Made by a program: the position numbers and the translations under genes. A DNA stretch of 64,000 nucleotides, from assembly GCF_001458315.1 (NCBI RefSeq), contig NZ_CYRX01000031.1, positions 1 to 64,000 on the forward strand, written 5' to 3'. Of this stretch, positions 44,523 through 53,792 are shown piece by piece. This DNA comes from Thalassobacter stenotrophicus (lineage in GTDB: Bacteria > Pseudomonadota > Alphaproteobacteria > Rhodobacterales > Rhodobacteraceae). The stretch's first letter is position 1. Every line of letters starts with the position of its first letter. The notes beneath the pieces were generated by a model. That model did no database searches and was not told the DNA's origin. It worked only from the letters and a program-made list of their open reading frames with translations.

Positions 44523-45395
44523 ATGATGGCTGAACTCAACTACCACCACTTGCGATATTTTTGGGCCGTGGCACACGATGGCAACCTCACCCGCACGGCG
44601 GAGCGGTTGAACCTGTCGCAATCCGCGCTTTCGACGCAGATCAAATCTCTTGAGGCCCGCTTGGGCCACAAGCTGTTTGAACGGCGCGGACGACAGTTGT
44701 TACTGACCGAAGCGGGGCGCATTTCACTTGAACATGCCGATACGATTTTTGGTGCCGGCGAAGAACTTTTGAGCACTCTCAAGGGCGCAGGCGCATCGCA
44801 GCAGGTGCTGCGCGTGGGGGCTTTGTCCACGCTCTCGCGGAACTTTCAGTTACAGTTTTTGCGGCCCCTTCTGGGGCGCCCCGACGTTGAGATTATCCTA
44901 CGATCAGGGGGCGCGGCTGAACTGTACCCTGCCCTAGAGGCGTTGAACCTCGACGTTGTTCTCACCACCACTCCGCCATCGCGCGACGCGGCGACCAAGT
45001 ATTTGGCACATAAGCTAGATAGCCAGAATGTGGTCCTGGTGGGTAGCCATGCCCGTGTGGGCACAGGCTGTGATATCCGCGATTTGCTGGCAGAGCATCC
45101 GGTGATCTTGCCCACCTTCGAAAGCTCGATCCGCCCCGGGTTCGACGCCCTAATGGAGCAATGGAACATTCGCCCCCTGATCGCAGCAGAGGCCGATGAT
45201 ATGGCAATGATCCGACTGTTGGTCCGCCAAGACGTTGGCTTGGCAGTCATCCCGCCCATCGTGGTCGAGCAGGAAATTCGCGACGGACGGCTGCAAGTTG
45301 CAGGCGATCTGACGCTGCGGGAGGATTTCTATGCGGTCACGTTGGAACGTCGGTTTCCCAATCCGCTGATTACCGAGCTGCTTGGCCGCTCCTGA
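44523..45395 (+). CDS. LysR-family regulator next to the dab genes (NhaR-like)
   Basis: The 290-aa protein has a LysR helix-turn-helix (YFWAVAHDGNLTRTAERLNL then SQSALSTQIKSLEARLG) and a type 2 periplasmic-binding effector domain. NYHHLRYFWAVAHDG is typical of the NhaR-like subgroup. Its divergent position suggests control of dabBA, perhaps by CO2, bicarbonate or ion status; the effector is not predictable. ATG 44526 is an alternative start. The 3' end overlaps ynjD by 26 bp. Confidence 0.88.
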   Translation: MMAELNYHHLRYFWAVAHDGNLTRTAERLNLSQSALSTQIKSLEARLGHKLFERRGRQLLLTEAGRISLEHADTIFGAGEELLSTLKGAGASQQVLRVGALSTLSRNFQLQFLRPLLGRPDVEIILRSGGAAELYPALEALNLDVVLTTTPPSRDAATKYLAHKLDSQNVVLVGSHARVGTGCDIRDLLAEHPVILPTFESSIRPGFDALMEQWNIRPLIAAEADDMAMIRLLVRQDVGLAVIPPIVVEQEIRDGRLQVAGDLTLREDFYAVTLERRFPNPLITELLGRS

Positions 45396-46014
45396 GATGC
45401 AGGACCTCACCCCCGGCGGCCTCCGCATCCTGCGCGTCATGCGTGACCATAATGACGGGCAATTGCTTGGCCCGCGCGCGGGAAAACACAAGGTCCCGCA
45501 TCTGATCGCGCAGTGCGGCATCAAGGCGCGAAAACGGCTCATCCAGCAACAGCGCCTCAGGCTCCGATAGGAGCATCCGCATCAATGCCACGCGCGCACG
45601 TTGACCGCCCGAAAGGGTCGCGGGGTCACGATCTGCGTAGCCGGCAAGGTCGATCTCAACCAACGCTTGGTCCACAACATCGCGGCGGTTGGACACCCCA
45701 GCCGCCAGGCCAAAGGCCAGATTGGCCCCAACCGACAAATGTGGAAACAACAGGTGGTCCTGGAACAGAATGCCCAAACGCCGGGCCTCTGGCGCAAGGT
45801 TGGTGATATCGCGCCCCGCGAGCTCGGCCCTGCCGGTCGCTTGAAACCCAACGGGCAGCGTCCCTGTCAGCCACGCAAGCAACGTTGATTTCCCAACGCC
45901 AGAGGGCCCCATGATCGATAGGACTGCACCGGGGGCGACGTCCGCGGACACGGCCAACATCGGCGCATCCGCGCCCGGTGCTGTGATCGTCACATCTGTT
46001 AGTTTGAGCCCCAT
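45370..46014 (-). CDS. ynjD: ABC transporter ATPase (YnjD type)
   Basis: The 214-aa ATPase has Walker A GPSGVGKST, the signature LSGGQRARVALMRMLLSEPE, Walker B ALLLDEPFSRLD and an H-loop VTHDAQDAEA. Size and gene partners fit YnjD, the ATPase of the YnjBCD importer, for which thiamine-like or metal substrates have been proposed but not settled. ATG 46014 lies 1 bp after the permease stop. Confidence 0.9.
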   Translation of the reverse strand: MGLKLTDVTITAPGADAPMLAVSADVAPGAVLSIMGPSGVGKSTLLAWLTGTLPVGFQATGRAELAGRDITNLAPEARRLGILFQDHLLFPHLSVGANLAFGLAAGVSNRRDVVDQALVEIDLAGYADRDPATLSGGQRARVALMRMLLSEPEALLLDEPFSRLDAALRDQMRDLVFSRARAKQLPVIMVTHDAQDAEAAGGEVLHLRSGQAAR

Positions 46015-46015
46015 T

Positions 46016-47683
46016 TTAGCCCCCCCGCATGCCCCTGCGCCGCGCATAGATCATCGCGGGCAAGGCCAAGGCAAGCGCAAAGGGCAACAAGGCCGCCCCG
46101 GTTTGTGCCAGACCCCAAACTCCGATAGCGCGCCGATCCCCACCGGCGGCCAGAGCAACGGCTTCGGTCGCGAGGGTCGAGACACGGCCACCTCCGACCA
46201 AAAGTGTGGGCAGGTATTGCCCCACGCTGACCGCAATCCCAACGGCTGCAGCGGTCAAAAGCGGCGCCAACAGCATCGGCATACGGACCCGCCACAAAAC
46301 CCCATTAGGCGAGGCCCCAAGGCTAGCCGCAACTGTCGCCTGCCGTGTATCCCATGCGCGGAACGGGTCTGCGAACGCGAGGAACACGTAAGGCAACACA
46401 AAAACCAAATGCGCCGCGATCACAGGCCACAGCCCTTTGTCCCACCCCAGCCAAAGCAACAGCCCCTGTAGCCCCGGCAAGAAGGCCACCTGCGGCACGA
46501 TCAGGGGCAGATATAGCACCCAAAGGGCGGCGGGGTTCATCGGGCGACCCTCTCGGTGCTCCGCCTCAAGGCAGCCGATGACCAGCACAAGCGCGATCAA
46601 AACCGCAACTGCCGCGATGAATAGTGTCACGCCCGCCACCTCAATTGCCTCTGGCCCATGGCGCATCCAGCTGGAGAATTTGATTGTTTGAGGCCAAGCT
46701 TCCGGAAAGCGCCAGCGCCCCGCGAACGACCACACAGCAAGGCCCGCAAGCCCGGCCAAAACCGCCGCACTACAGGCCACGGCAGCGAACTGCCCCACCA
46801 CGCGCAGCGGCCAATCGCGACGCAGGCGTCCTCCACTGGTGGCCCACGCCTGCCCCCATTTGGCTACTGCCCACTCAGCCACGCGCCACGCCCCCAAGGC
46901 AGCCCCAACAAGGCCCAGTTGCAACAATGCCCCGGCCGCCGCCTGCATCCTTAGCATCAAATCAGGATCGCTCATCCAACGTACAATTTGCACCGAAAGC
47001 GTGGGCGGCGTGTTGGGCCCAAGGATCACCGCGACATCAACCACACTCATCCCATAAGCGAGCACAACATAAACTGGCAGGCGAATTTGCGCATAAACCG
47101 CCGGAAACACCGCGATCAGCCACCCCTTGATACGGCCATACCCCAAGGCACGCGTCACCCGGGCGTATTCCACATGATGCACTTGGCTCAGCGCGGCCAA
47201 GGTCATTAGCAGCAAAAACGGCATCTCCTTGGCGATCATCCCCGCCATCAATGTCGCGCCCCAAGGGTCTTGCACGATCAACAGGTCAGGCGGGCGTGTC
47301 CAGCCTGTGGCCCATGGGGACATCAACCGCGAAAGCCAGCCCGAGGGAGCCACCAGAAAAGCCAAGCCAAAGGCCGCCGCCGCATGGGGCACCGACAACA
47401 GCGGCGACAACAATCGCTCAAGCCATTGAAAGCTGCGCGTGCCGTGCCACCCCGCAACAATCAAGATCACAAGCAAAAGCGCCACAAGCGTGCTGATCAC
47501 ACCCACTGACACGGACAGCCAAACCGCGCGCCCAAGTCCCGGCCAGTCAAACAATGCCTCCCACGCGATGAGCGACATGCCCACGTGGCCTGCGGCAGGC
47601 AAATGCCCAAACGCAGGCATCACCGTGCCCCAAAGACCCGCCGCCACCGGCACCAATAAAGCCAGAACCGTGATAAACGGCAC
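46016..47683 (-). CDS. ynjC: Fused ABC permease (YnjC type)
   Basis: The roughly 555-aa membrane protein contains two permease halves, each with an EAA-like loop (ALGYGRIKGWLIAVFPAVYA; SLGASPNGVLWRVRMPMLLA), as in YnjC and ThiP/FbpB-type fused permeases. GTG 47683 is chosen because an in-frame ATG at 47809 lies inside ynjB and before a strong hairpin, but the ribosome site is unclear, so the start is uncertain. Confidence 0.82.
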   Translation of the reverse strand: MPFITVLALLVPVAAGLWGTVMPAFGHLPAAGHVGMSLIAWEALFDWPGLGRAVWLSVSVGVISTLVALLLVILIVAGWHGTRSFQWLERLLSPLLSVPHAAAAFGLAFLVAPSGWLSRLMSPWATGWTRPPDLLIVQDPWGATLMAGMIAKEMPFLLLMTLAALSQVHHVEYARVTRALGYGRIKGWLIAVFPAVYAQIRLPVYVVLAYGMSVVDVAVILGPNTPPTLSVQIVRWMSDPDLMLRMQAAAGALLQLGLVGAALGAWRVAEWAVAKWGQAWATSGGRLRRDWPLRVVGQFAAVACSAAVLAGLAGLAVWSFAGRWRFPEAWPQTIKFSSWMRHGPEAIEVAGVTLFIAAVAVLIALVLVIGCLEAEHREGRPMNPAALWVLYLPLIVPQVAFLPGLQGLLLWLGWDKGLWPVIAAHLVFVLPYVFLAFADPFRAWDTRQATVAASLGASPNGVLWRVRMPMLLAPLLTAAAVGIAVSVGQYLPTLLVGGGRVSTLATEAVALAAGGDRRAIGVWGLAQTGAALLPFALALALPAMIYARRRGMRGG

Positions 47684-47710
47684 CGCCCTTAGGCGACGAC
47701 CGCTTGCGAA

Positions 47711-47737
47711 AAGGGGCCGCCCATTGGGCCGCCCCTT
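47711..47737 (-). terminator. Hairpin between ynjB and ynjC
   Basis: AAGGGGC and GCCC arms pair with GGGC and GCCCCTT around a 3-nt loop, with one mismatch. Its place after the binding-protein gene suggests partial termination or mRNA stabilisation that keeps the binding protein more abundant than the permease. Confidence 0.6.
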
Positions 47738-47768
47738 CGCGTTATTTGAAATGTTGGCCGACACGCTT

Positions 47769-48968
47769 TTAGTTGGCGACGCCGTAGCGATCGATCCATT
47801 CGGCCTCAATCTTGGTCATCCACGATGGATGCGGCTCGGCCAGAACCTGCCCCAATTCAGCGGGCGACAGGGTCGCGATACCCAAATCTAGCGCCTCAAA
47901 CGCATCGGCCTGCGCGGGCGTCAGTTTGTCCATGTCCAGCACCGTGCCGTAGCCAAGAATGTTTGGATCTTGGGCGCGCAACTGCGCCTCGGCCGACAAA
48001 AGCGTGTTCGCAACGACCATTGCCCCTGCCTTGGAGCCAGAGTTGTACGGGATCGCAACAAACGACGCGTTGCCCAGTGTGCCGCCGTCCAGCACATAGG
48101 TGCGCACGGTTTCGGGCAGCTGATCATTGGCGATAGCGGCCGAGGCCTCACCCGGTGAGAAGGAAATCGCGAGGTCTGTTTCGCCATCATTGATCAGCTG
48201 TAACTGACGTGGACCTGTTTGCGGGTAGGCCCGCCCCTGACGCCATAGATGCGGGGTCAACTCCTCGAGGAATGCCCACATCGGCGCGGTCACAGCGTCA
48301 AAATCATCGCCCGCAGGGGATTGTAGGACGGATGCGTCGTCGACCAGCTCAATCAACATTTGCTTAAGGAACGTTGTTCCGAGGAAATCGGGCGGTTGCG
48401 GAAAAGTGAACCGACCGGGGTTGGCTGCGGCCCACGCCAACAAAGCTTCAGCGGATTTTGGCGGCTCTGGCAGGGTCTCTGTGTCGTGGATAAACACCAC
48501 CTGCGCCATGGCCCATGGACTCTCATAGCCTTCGGTCGGAACGGTGAAATCGGTTTGGACTGTCTTGCCGTCCACATCCACCAACGACCAGTTCGGCAAA
48601 TCTTCGGCGAAGGGACCGAACAGCAGGCCCGCCTGTTTCATCGAGGCGAAATTGGCCCCGTTGATCCAGATCATATCGACCGCACCATCGGTGTCTTGGT
48701 TCGCGGCTTGCTCGGCCAACACCCGGCTGACGGCGTCGGCGGTGTCCGTCAGCTTGACGTGTTCCAGTGTCACGCCGTAGTCGGCCTGCACCTTATCACC
48801 GATCCAGGCGATGAAATCATTCGTCGTGGTAGAACCGCCCCAAGCGTTCCAATAGACGGTCTGGCCACGAGCTTCGGCCGTGACTGCATCCCAATTTGTA
48901 GGGTCCGGATCAGCGAAGGCGGGGCTGGTCAGCGCGAGCGCGGCTGTGACGCCAAGAAGATGTTTCAT
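47769..48968 (-). CDS. ynjB: ABC transporter substrate-binding protein (YnjB type)
   Basis: The 399-aa protein starts MKHLLGVTAALALTSPAFAD with a clear signal peptide and has the YnjB-type pattern VYWNAWGGSTTTNDFIAWIG near the mature N-terminus. It captures a ligand in the periplasm for YnjC/YnjD. ATG 48968 has AAAGGA upstream. A longer frame from 49223 runs into the next gene and is rejected. Confidence 0.9.
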   Translation of the reverse strand: MKHLLGVTAALALTSPAFADPDPTNWDAVTAEARGQTVYWNAWGGSTTTNDFIAWIGDKVQADYGVTLEHVKLTDTADAVSRVLAEQAANQDTDGAVDMIWINGANFASMKQAGLLFGPFAEDLPNWSLVDVDGKTVQTDFTVPTEGYESPWAMAQVVFIHDTETLPEPPKSAEALLAWAAANPGRFTFPQPPDFLGTTFLKQMLIELVDDASVLQSPAGDDFDAVTAPMWAFLEELTPHLWRQGRAYPQTGPRQLQLINDGETDLAISFSPGEASAAIANDQLPETVRTYVLDGGTLGNASFVAIPYNSGSKAGAMVVANTLLSAEAQLRAQDPNILGYGTVLDMDKLTPAQADAFEALDLGIATLSPAELGQVLAEPHPSWMTKIEAEWIDRYGVAN

Positions 48969-48978
48969 GTAGGTCCTT

Positions 48979-49587
48979 TCAGTCAGTGAACACCGCGCGC
49001 GCAAGCAAAACGCGTGATCCGGCGGTGATGAAGCAAAGCGCGCCAAACACCCAAGCGAGTGGCGCGAAATATGAAGGGAACAGGCATAGGGCGACGAAGA
49101 ACGCGATGGTTTCAAATCCCTCAAGCAGCCCGCCCGTAAAGTACAACGATTTGGCGCCGCGTTTTGTGGTCTGCATCCCGCGTTTTTCCGCGAGGATCGC
49201 GTAGCCCAGAAACGAGGCCCCATTGATATAGAAACTGGTCAGCAAAAAGGCCCCTGCCGCGCCGTTCGTACCTGGGTCCGCAAGGACAAACGCCAAAGGC
49301 ACCGCCCCGTAGAACAGAAAATCACTCGTGATATCGAGGTAGCCGCCAAAGTCAGTTTTCCGCGTAGCGCGAGCAACCGCGCCATCCAGACCATCTGCGA
49401 TCCGGCTCAGCAGCAGAGGCACCAGCGCCATACCCGGCGTACCGATCGCGATCAGAACAGCCGACAAAAGCCCCAACCCCAGCCCAACCAGAGTGACCGT
49501 ATCAGCCCCAACGCCTGCCCGCGCCAACCCCTGCCCCAAACGATTGAGCGGCGGATCGATCAGCGGACGGATTTGGGCGTCAAACAT
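48979..49587 (-). CDS. ynjF: CDP-alcohol phosphatidyltransferase (YnjF type)
   Basis: The 202-aa membrane protein has the family signature spread over DGLDGAVARATRKTDFGGYL and DITSD, i.e. DG-x2-AR-x8-G-x3-D-x3-D. It joins a CDP-activated lipid to a small alcohol; the acceptor is unknown. Linkage to ynjBCD repeats the E. coli ynj cluster. It lies 10 bp upstream of ynjB, so they are probably co-transcribed. Confidence 0.88.
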   Translation of the reverse strand: MFDAQIRPLIDPPLNRLGQGLARAGVGADTVTLVGLGLGLLSAVLIAIGTPGMALVPLLLSRIADGLDGAVARATRKTDFGGYLDITSDFLFYGAVPLAFVLADPGTNGAAGAFLLTSFYINGASFLGYAILAEKRGMQTTKRGAKSLYFTGGLLEGFETIAFFVALCLFPSYFAPLAWVFGALCFITAGSRVLLARAVFTD

Positions 49588-49751
49588 GGGACGTCCTATG
49601 GTTGGAGGCACGTTGGGCGTCCGGTGTGCAACGGCCACGCGCACAAGGCAAGATGGACACACGCAAGTGTGACAAAATCTTGGTGTCGGAATGGGCCATT
49701 GCACCTCTGGCAGAATCGGACGCGCTGCCGTAACTCGTTCTCACCACAGTG

Positions 49752-49842
49752 CGGAGACTTGGCAGAGTGGTCGAATGCACCGGTCTTGAAAACCGGCGAC
49801 CGTTCACGCGGTCCGAGGGTTCGAATCCCTCAGTCTCCGCCA
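49752..49842 (+). tRNA. tRNA-Ser (TGA)
   Basis: A type II tRNA: acceptor GGAGACT pairs with AGTCTCC (49832-49838), anticodon loop CTTGAAAA gives anticodon TGA, a long variable arm follows, the T-arm holds GGTTCGAATCC and CCA is encoded at 49840-49842. Confidence 0.97.
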
Positions 49843-50718
49843 TATAAACTTCGCAAGTCGTTGTTTTTATTTTGAAATCCGAATTTCACAAAGTTGACAG
49901 ATACAGCTCAAGATACACTTTGCGTCTTGCTTGGACTGTGCATCAAAAAGATGCCGCCCTTGTGCTGTTGGACCAATTCAAACCCGTCGCAGTTCACTGC
50001 GGAATGCGTGACCTTATCCAGAACAATGCGGGCGCCACTCTGAGAGAGCTGTGGTTTGGTTGAGCTTGAAATTGTCGCGTGAGCAGAGATGGCGTTCCTG
50101 ATTGAAATGGTTTTGGACGGATGACCGCACTGAGACAAATTTTTGCAGAGATCGCATTTGCTTGAAGCGCAGCACCATCCGTTCTGGTCCTCCAAATGGC
50201 AGGTGGGAATTCTGAGCCCGATTATTGCCCCATCGGTCCTTTTCCGACATATCCGCGACGCCGATCACTTTCATTGCGGGACCATAAGAACCCCGTTTTA
50301 CGGTCTGGGCGCTTGGTGACATCGCTTTCTAGCAGCTCGCTTTCATGATCAACCGCCCGCCAGAGAGAGTGCGTCTCGCCGTTGATCTGTACGAAAACCC
50401 CGTCTAGGTGCCTCTACCTGTTTGAGTAGGAGCGCATTCTACTCATCCGGCCTCTTTGGGTCTCAGCCGCGAGCATGGCACCAAATCTGCTCCAACAAAA
50501 CCCGACCATTTCGAGGCTGATCTTGATCCCGCGCTCATGCAGCACGCCTTCGACATTGCGCAGTGAGAGCGGACACCGAAGGTACAGCATGACCGCCAAG
50601 CAGATCGTCTCAGGGCTGGATTGGTAATCGCGAAATGGAGAGCGTTTTGTTGTTCAGCAAAACTACGAAACCACCCTGCCCGCCTCTAGCTCGTGTTGTC
50701 TGACAGTGCAGCCTAGCT
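49843..50718. other. Non-coding stretch containing a degenerate IS remnant
   Basis: Between tRNA-Ser and phnM there is no intact gene. The transposase remnant fills 50014-50650. Positions 49843-50013 show only a 63-codon frame without family. Clear terminal inverted repeats of the IS could not be assigned, although GCACTGTCAGACAAC on the minus strand at 50709-50695 is a candidate end. Confidence 0.45.
50014..50650 (-). pseudogene. IS6-family transposase, disrupted
   Basis: On the minus strand, 50649-50417 encodes SPFRDYQSSPETICLAVMLY, LRCPLSLRNVEGVLHERGIK and SRFGAMLAAETQRGRMSRMR, typical of IS6-family transposases. A stop follows after SYSNR, then RHLDGVFVQINGETHSLWRA and VTKRPDRK continue, and after a frameshift with a loss of some tens of residues the C-terminal NSHLPFGGPERMVLRFKQMR and SLQKFVSVRSSVQNHFNQER appear. 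The premature stop, frameshift and internal deletion show it is inactive. Confidence 0.9.
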
Positions 50719-51861
50719 TTACCCGACCCGCCGACCTTGGCTCCAGGCGCCGCGCAAAAGTGGTGTGCTCTCGACTGGCCGTACCCGTAACACATCGCCG
50801 CGAAGCCCCTTTTGCAACATACCACGGTCCGACAACAACACCGCATTTGCTGGATTTTTGGTTACTGTCGCAATCGCGCGCGGCAGATCATCCCAGATTG
50901 CGGCCAGTCGAAACGCGGACAACAGCAAGGCGGCAGGCACATAGTCAGAGGACACAATGTCCAACAGGCCCAATCGCGCCAGATCTTCAGCAGCGACATT
51001 GCCGGAATGCGATCCGCCGCGGATCAAGTTCGGGGCCCCCATCATCACGGCGATCCCTTTCGCGCGACATGCCTCAGCCGCCTCAACGGTGGTCGGAAAT
51101 TCAGCAAAGCCCACGCCGTTTTGCGCGGATATGGCGACATGCTCCGACGTGGTATCATCGTGGCTGGCCAAAACAGCCCCAAGGCGATTGGCCTCCGCCA
51201 CAGCACCGGTCTCATGCTTGGCCCCATACCGCTTTTGCAAATCAAGCAGGTTGTCCACGTGGGCCGCGAATTCTACATCGTTCATGCCGCGCTTTTTGGT
51301 CACATAGGTCTTGAGGGCGGTCAAATCGCGGAATTGCCGCTGTCCCGGTGTGTGGTCCATCAGGCTGACGATACCGACGCGGTCCTCGGGCCCGAAGGCG
51401 GCGAGTTCCTCCAACAACGTCTCGGAGCACACCTCAGCCCGTAGATGGAGGAAATGGCTGATCTTGAAATAGCCTGCCGCACGGGCCGCCAACAACTCAT
51501 CGGCCAATTTGCGTGCATAATCGACATAGCGCCCCTTACCGCTATGGATGGAGCCCACGCGCATCGCATCAAACACCGTCGTGATCCCCGTGGACGCCAA
51601 TTCCGCGTCATGGGCAATCAAAGCGGCAAGGTGGGGCCAATCGACTTCGGGGCGGGGTTCGATATGCCGCTCTACGTTGTCAGTGTGCAGCTCAACCAAG
51701 CCGGGCATCACATAATCACCGCCGCAGTCAATTGCGCCTTCGGGCATCGCATCCCCCTCGGCCACATCAGCGATGATACCCTGTTCGATGGTGACCGCGC
51801 CGGTGATGACCTGATCGTCCAAAACAACCTGAGCATTGGCAAGGATAAGGCTGCCTGACAT
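50719..51861 (-). CDS. phnM: PhnM, ribose methylphosphonate triphosphate diphosphatase
   Basis: The protein is 380 aa from ATG 51861 (MSGSLILANAQ); ATG 51912 would add 17 residues. It is an amidohydrolase-fold enzyme with the metal motif VELHTDNVERH (around residues 57-67), SHDDTTSEHV and VSSDYVPAALLLSAFRLA. PhnM removes pyrophosphate from alpha-D-ribose 1-methylphosphonate 5-triphosphate before C-P bond cleavage. It is separated from phnN by the opposite-strand DUF1045 gene, so it needs its own promoter or read-through. Confidence 0.92.
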   Translation of the reverse strand: MSGSLILANAQVVLDDQVITGAVTIEQGIIADVAEGDAMPEGAIDCGGDYVMPGLVELHTDNVERHIEPRPEVDWPHLAALIAHDAELASTGITTVFDAMRVGSIHSGKGRYVDYARKLADELLAARAAGYFKISHFLHLRAEVCSETLLEELAAFGPEDRVGIVSLMDHTPGQRQFRDLTALKTYVTKKRGMNDVEFAAHVDNLLDLQKRYGAKHETGAVAEANRLGAVLASHDDTTSEHVAISAQNGVGFAEFPTTVEAAEACRAKGIAVMMGAPNLIRGGSHSGNVAAEDLARLGLLDIVSSDYVPAALLLSAFRLAAIWDDLPRAIATVTKNPANAVLLSDRGMLQKGLRGDVLRVRPVESTPLLRGAWSQGRRVG

Positions 51862-51910
51862 ATCGCTGTCATAAGTCTTTGCCAAAGACGGCGGAGAAAA
51901 GGGAGAGTTC

Positions 51911-52582
51911 ATGTCATACACTCGATTTGCGATTTATTATGTGCCACCCGAGGGCCAATTGGCAGACTTCGGTGCCACGTGGCTGGGATGGGATTGTGTG
52001 CAGGGCGCTGAGACCCGTTTGCGTGATGTGCCCGGTTTGCATGACATCACTATGACACCGCGCAAATATGGGTTTCATGGAACGCTGAAGCCCCCCTTTC
52101 GGCTGGCTGAGGGGCGGGACCAAGCGGGCCTGATGGCTGCGGCCTCTGTTCTGGCGGACCGTCTGCACCCCACGACCTGCGAGGGGCTGGAGTTGAACGC
52201 GCTGGGTCGGTTTCTGGCACTGACGCCCTATGGCGCGATGGCGGCGCTGCGACACTTGGCCGAGCGTTGTGTGATTGATCTTGACCCGTTTCGCGCCCCG
52301 GCGACGGTGGCCGAACTGGAACGCCGCCGCAAATCGGGCCTGAGCGCGCGCCAAGATGCGCTGCTCATCCAGTGGGGTTATCCATACGTGATGGAGGAAT
52401 TCCGCTTTCACCTGACGCTGACGGGGCAATTGCCCGCAGACGACGTGCCTGCGTGGCAGGACACCATCAAAAGCCACCTGCCCCACCTGCCCCAGCCCTT
52501 TACAATTGATCAAATCGCCCTGTGTGGAGAACGGGCAGACGGACGTTTTGAGGTGATCCAACGCTACACACTCACCGGTTGA
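51911..52582 (+). CDS. DUF1045 phosphonate-operon protein (2H phosphoesterase-like)
   Basis: The 223-aa protein belongs to the family found in C-P lyase operons (DUF1045). It shows two His-x-Thr-like motifs, HGTLKPPF and FHLTLTG, as in 2H phosphoesterases, and opens with YTRFAIYYVPPEGQLADFG. Its reaction is not established; a cyclic phosphate substrate of the ribosyl pathway is plausible. It is encoded opposite to the phn operon: divergent from phnM and overlapping phnN by 19 bp. Confidence 0.85.
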   Translation: MSYTRFAIYYVPPEGQLADFGATWLGWDCVQGAETRLRDVPGLHDITMTPRKYGFHGTLKPPFRLAEGRDQAGLMAAASVLADRLHPTTCEGLELNALGRFLALTPYGAMAALRHLAERCVIDLDPFRAPATVAELERRRKSGLSARQDALLIQWGYPYVMEEFRFHLTLTGQLPADDVPAWQDTIKSHLPHLPQPFTIDQIALCGERADGRFEVIQRYTLTG

Positions 52583-53109
52583 AGAGCCGTGACAGCACAT
52601 GTCACCGTGTCCGACAGCGCGCCGTCGTTTGATACGTGAATGACCTCAAGCCCCATGGGCAATGGTCTTGCCGCCTGCGCCAAGCGGCCCGCAATCTGCT
52701 CTGGCGTCTCACGGCCACGGGCGGTGAGCCTCTGGGCCAAAGTTTCAGGCAGCGCGGTGATGTTCAGCACCACCATATTGGGGAACAACTCAGCCGCTTC
52801 AGGCAAGGCTTTGCGTGAGAAGTTCACGAGACAGTCCTTGCCTCGCTTGAGGTGATATTTCACGATCACGGGCACACCGTAGAACAGCCCATGTGCGCCC
52901 CAACTGATCGTAAACGCGCCGTTTTCTTTCATGGCCTCAAACTCAGCCTCGGAAACCGCGTCAAAATCTTCCCCGCCCAAGTCGGGTGCGCGCGTAATAA
53001 CTCGGCGCACCAAATGGGTGCGCGGGCGGCTTTCATGGATGCCAAGCATAACGCTGTCCTTGCCGACGCCAGAGGGGCCAACAACCGCAATGAGACGTCC
53101 CTGTGTCAT
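52564..53109 (-). CDS. phnN: PhnN, ribose 1,5-bisphosphate phosphokinase
   Basis: The 181-aa protein has a P-loop VVGPSGVGKDSVM at the N-terminus and the GMP-kinase-like fold of PhnN (RPRTHLVRRVITRAPDLGGE). It makes PRPP from ribose 1,5-bisphosphate, the last step of the C-P lyase pathway. Its start overlaps the phnL stop by 4 bp. Confidence 0.92.
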   Translation of the reverse strand: MTQGRLIAVVGPSGVGKDSVMLGIHESRPRTHLVRRVITRAPDLGGEDFDAVSEAEFEAMKENGAFTISWGAHGLFYGVPVIVKYHLKRGKDCLVNFSRKALPEAAELFPNMVVLNITALPETLAQRLTARGRETPEQIAGRLAQAARPLPMGLEVIHVSNDGALSDTVTCAVTALQPVSV

Positions 53110-53789
53110 GCAACCATCCCCGGCGTGAATGTGCGCACATCGATCTCTCGGTCGCAGACGCGGGCGCGCGCGGCCTCATCGTGGAAAATCCCGATGATTG
53201 CCGCACCGCGCGCCTTGGCCTCTTCAATCAGTGACAGCACGACCTCACGGTTGGTGGCATCCAAGCTGGCCGTGGGTTCATCCAACAGCATCGCGGGATA
53301 GGTATGGGCAAAACCGCGCGCTATGTTGACGCGCTGCTGTTCCCCGCCGGAAAACGTCGTGGGCGAGAGGCTCCACAGCCGCTGGGGGATGTTGAGTTGC
53401 TCCAGCAACGTCTCGGCCCGCGCCTGCGCATCCTGCGCCGACTCGCCCACCACGCGCAGCGGCTCAGCCACCACATCCAGCGTCGAGACGCGCGGGACCA
53501 CGCGCAAAAACTGGCTGACATAGCCCAACACCTCACGGCGCAGGGCAATCACGTCACGCGGCTCCGCCTGTACCAGATCAACGCCGCCAATCCGGATCTC
53601 GCCCGCTTGGGTCAGATAATTGCCGTAAATCATACGCATCAGGGTGGATTTTCCCGCGCCCGAATTGCCGGTCAGGGCGACACATTCCCCCGCAGCCACG
53701 CTGAAGGAGACGTTGTTCAACACCTCAATCACGGCGCTGCCTTGGTTGTGCAGTGTAAAGGTCTTGGAAACATTCTTAAGGTCAATCAT
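53106..53789 (-). CDS. phnL: PhnL, C-P lyase ABC-type ATPase
   Basis: The 227-aa ATPase has Walker A GNSGAGKST, Q-loop SQFLRVVPRVSTLDVVAEPL, signature FSGGEQQRVNIARG and Walker B LLDEPTASLD. PhnL has no membrane partner and belongs to the C-P lyase complex. It lies 3 bp after phnK. Confidence 0.93.
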   Translation of the reverse strand: MIDLKNVSKTFTLHNQGSAVIEVLNNVSFSVAAGECVALTGNSGAGKSTLMRMIYGNYLTQAGEIRIGGVDLVQAEPRDVIALRREVLGYVSQFLRVVPRVSTLDVVAEPLRVVGESAQDAQARAETLLEQLNIPQRLWSLSPTTFSGGEQQRVNIARGFAHTYPAMLLDEPTASLDATNREVVLSLIEEAKARGAAIIGIFHDEAARARVCDREIDVRTFTPGMVA

Positions 53790-53792
53790 GGC

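Noticed and set aside
49872-50063. 63-codon plus-strand frame after tRNA-Ser as an integrase remnant
   Set aside because: No recombinase motif and it runs into the decayed IS; no attachment repeat of tRNA-Ser is present.
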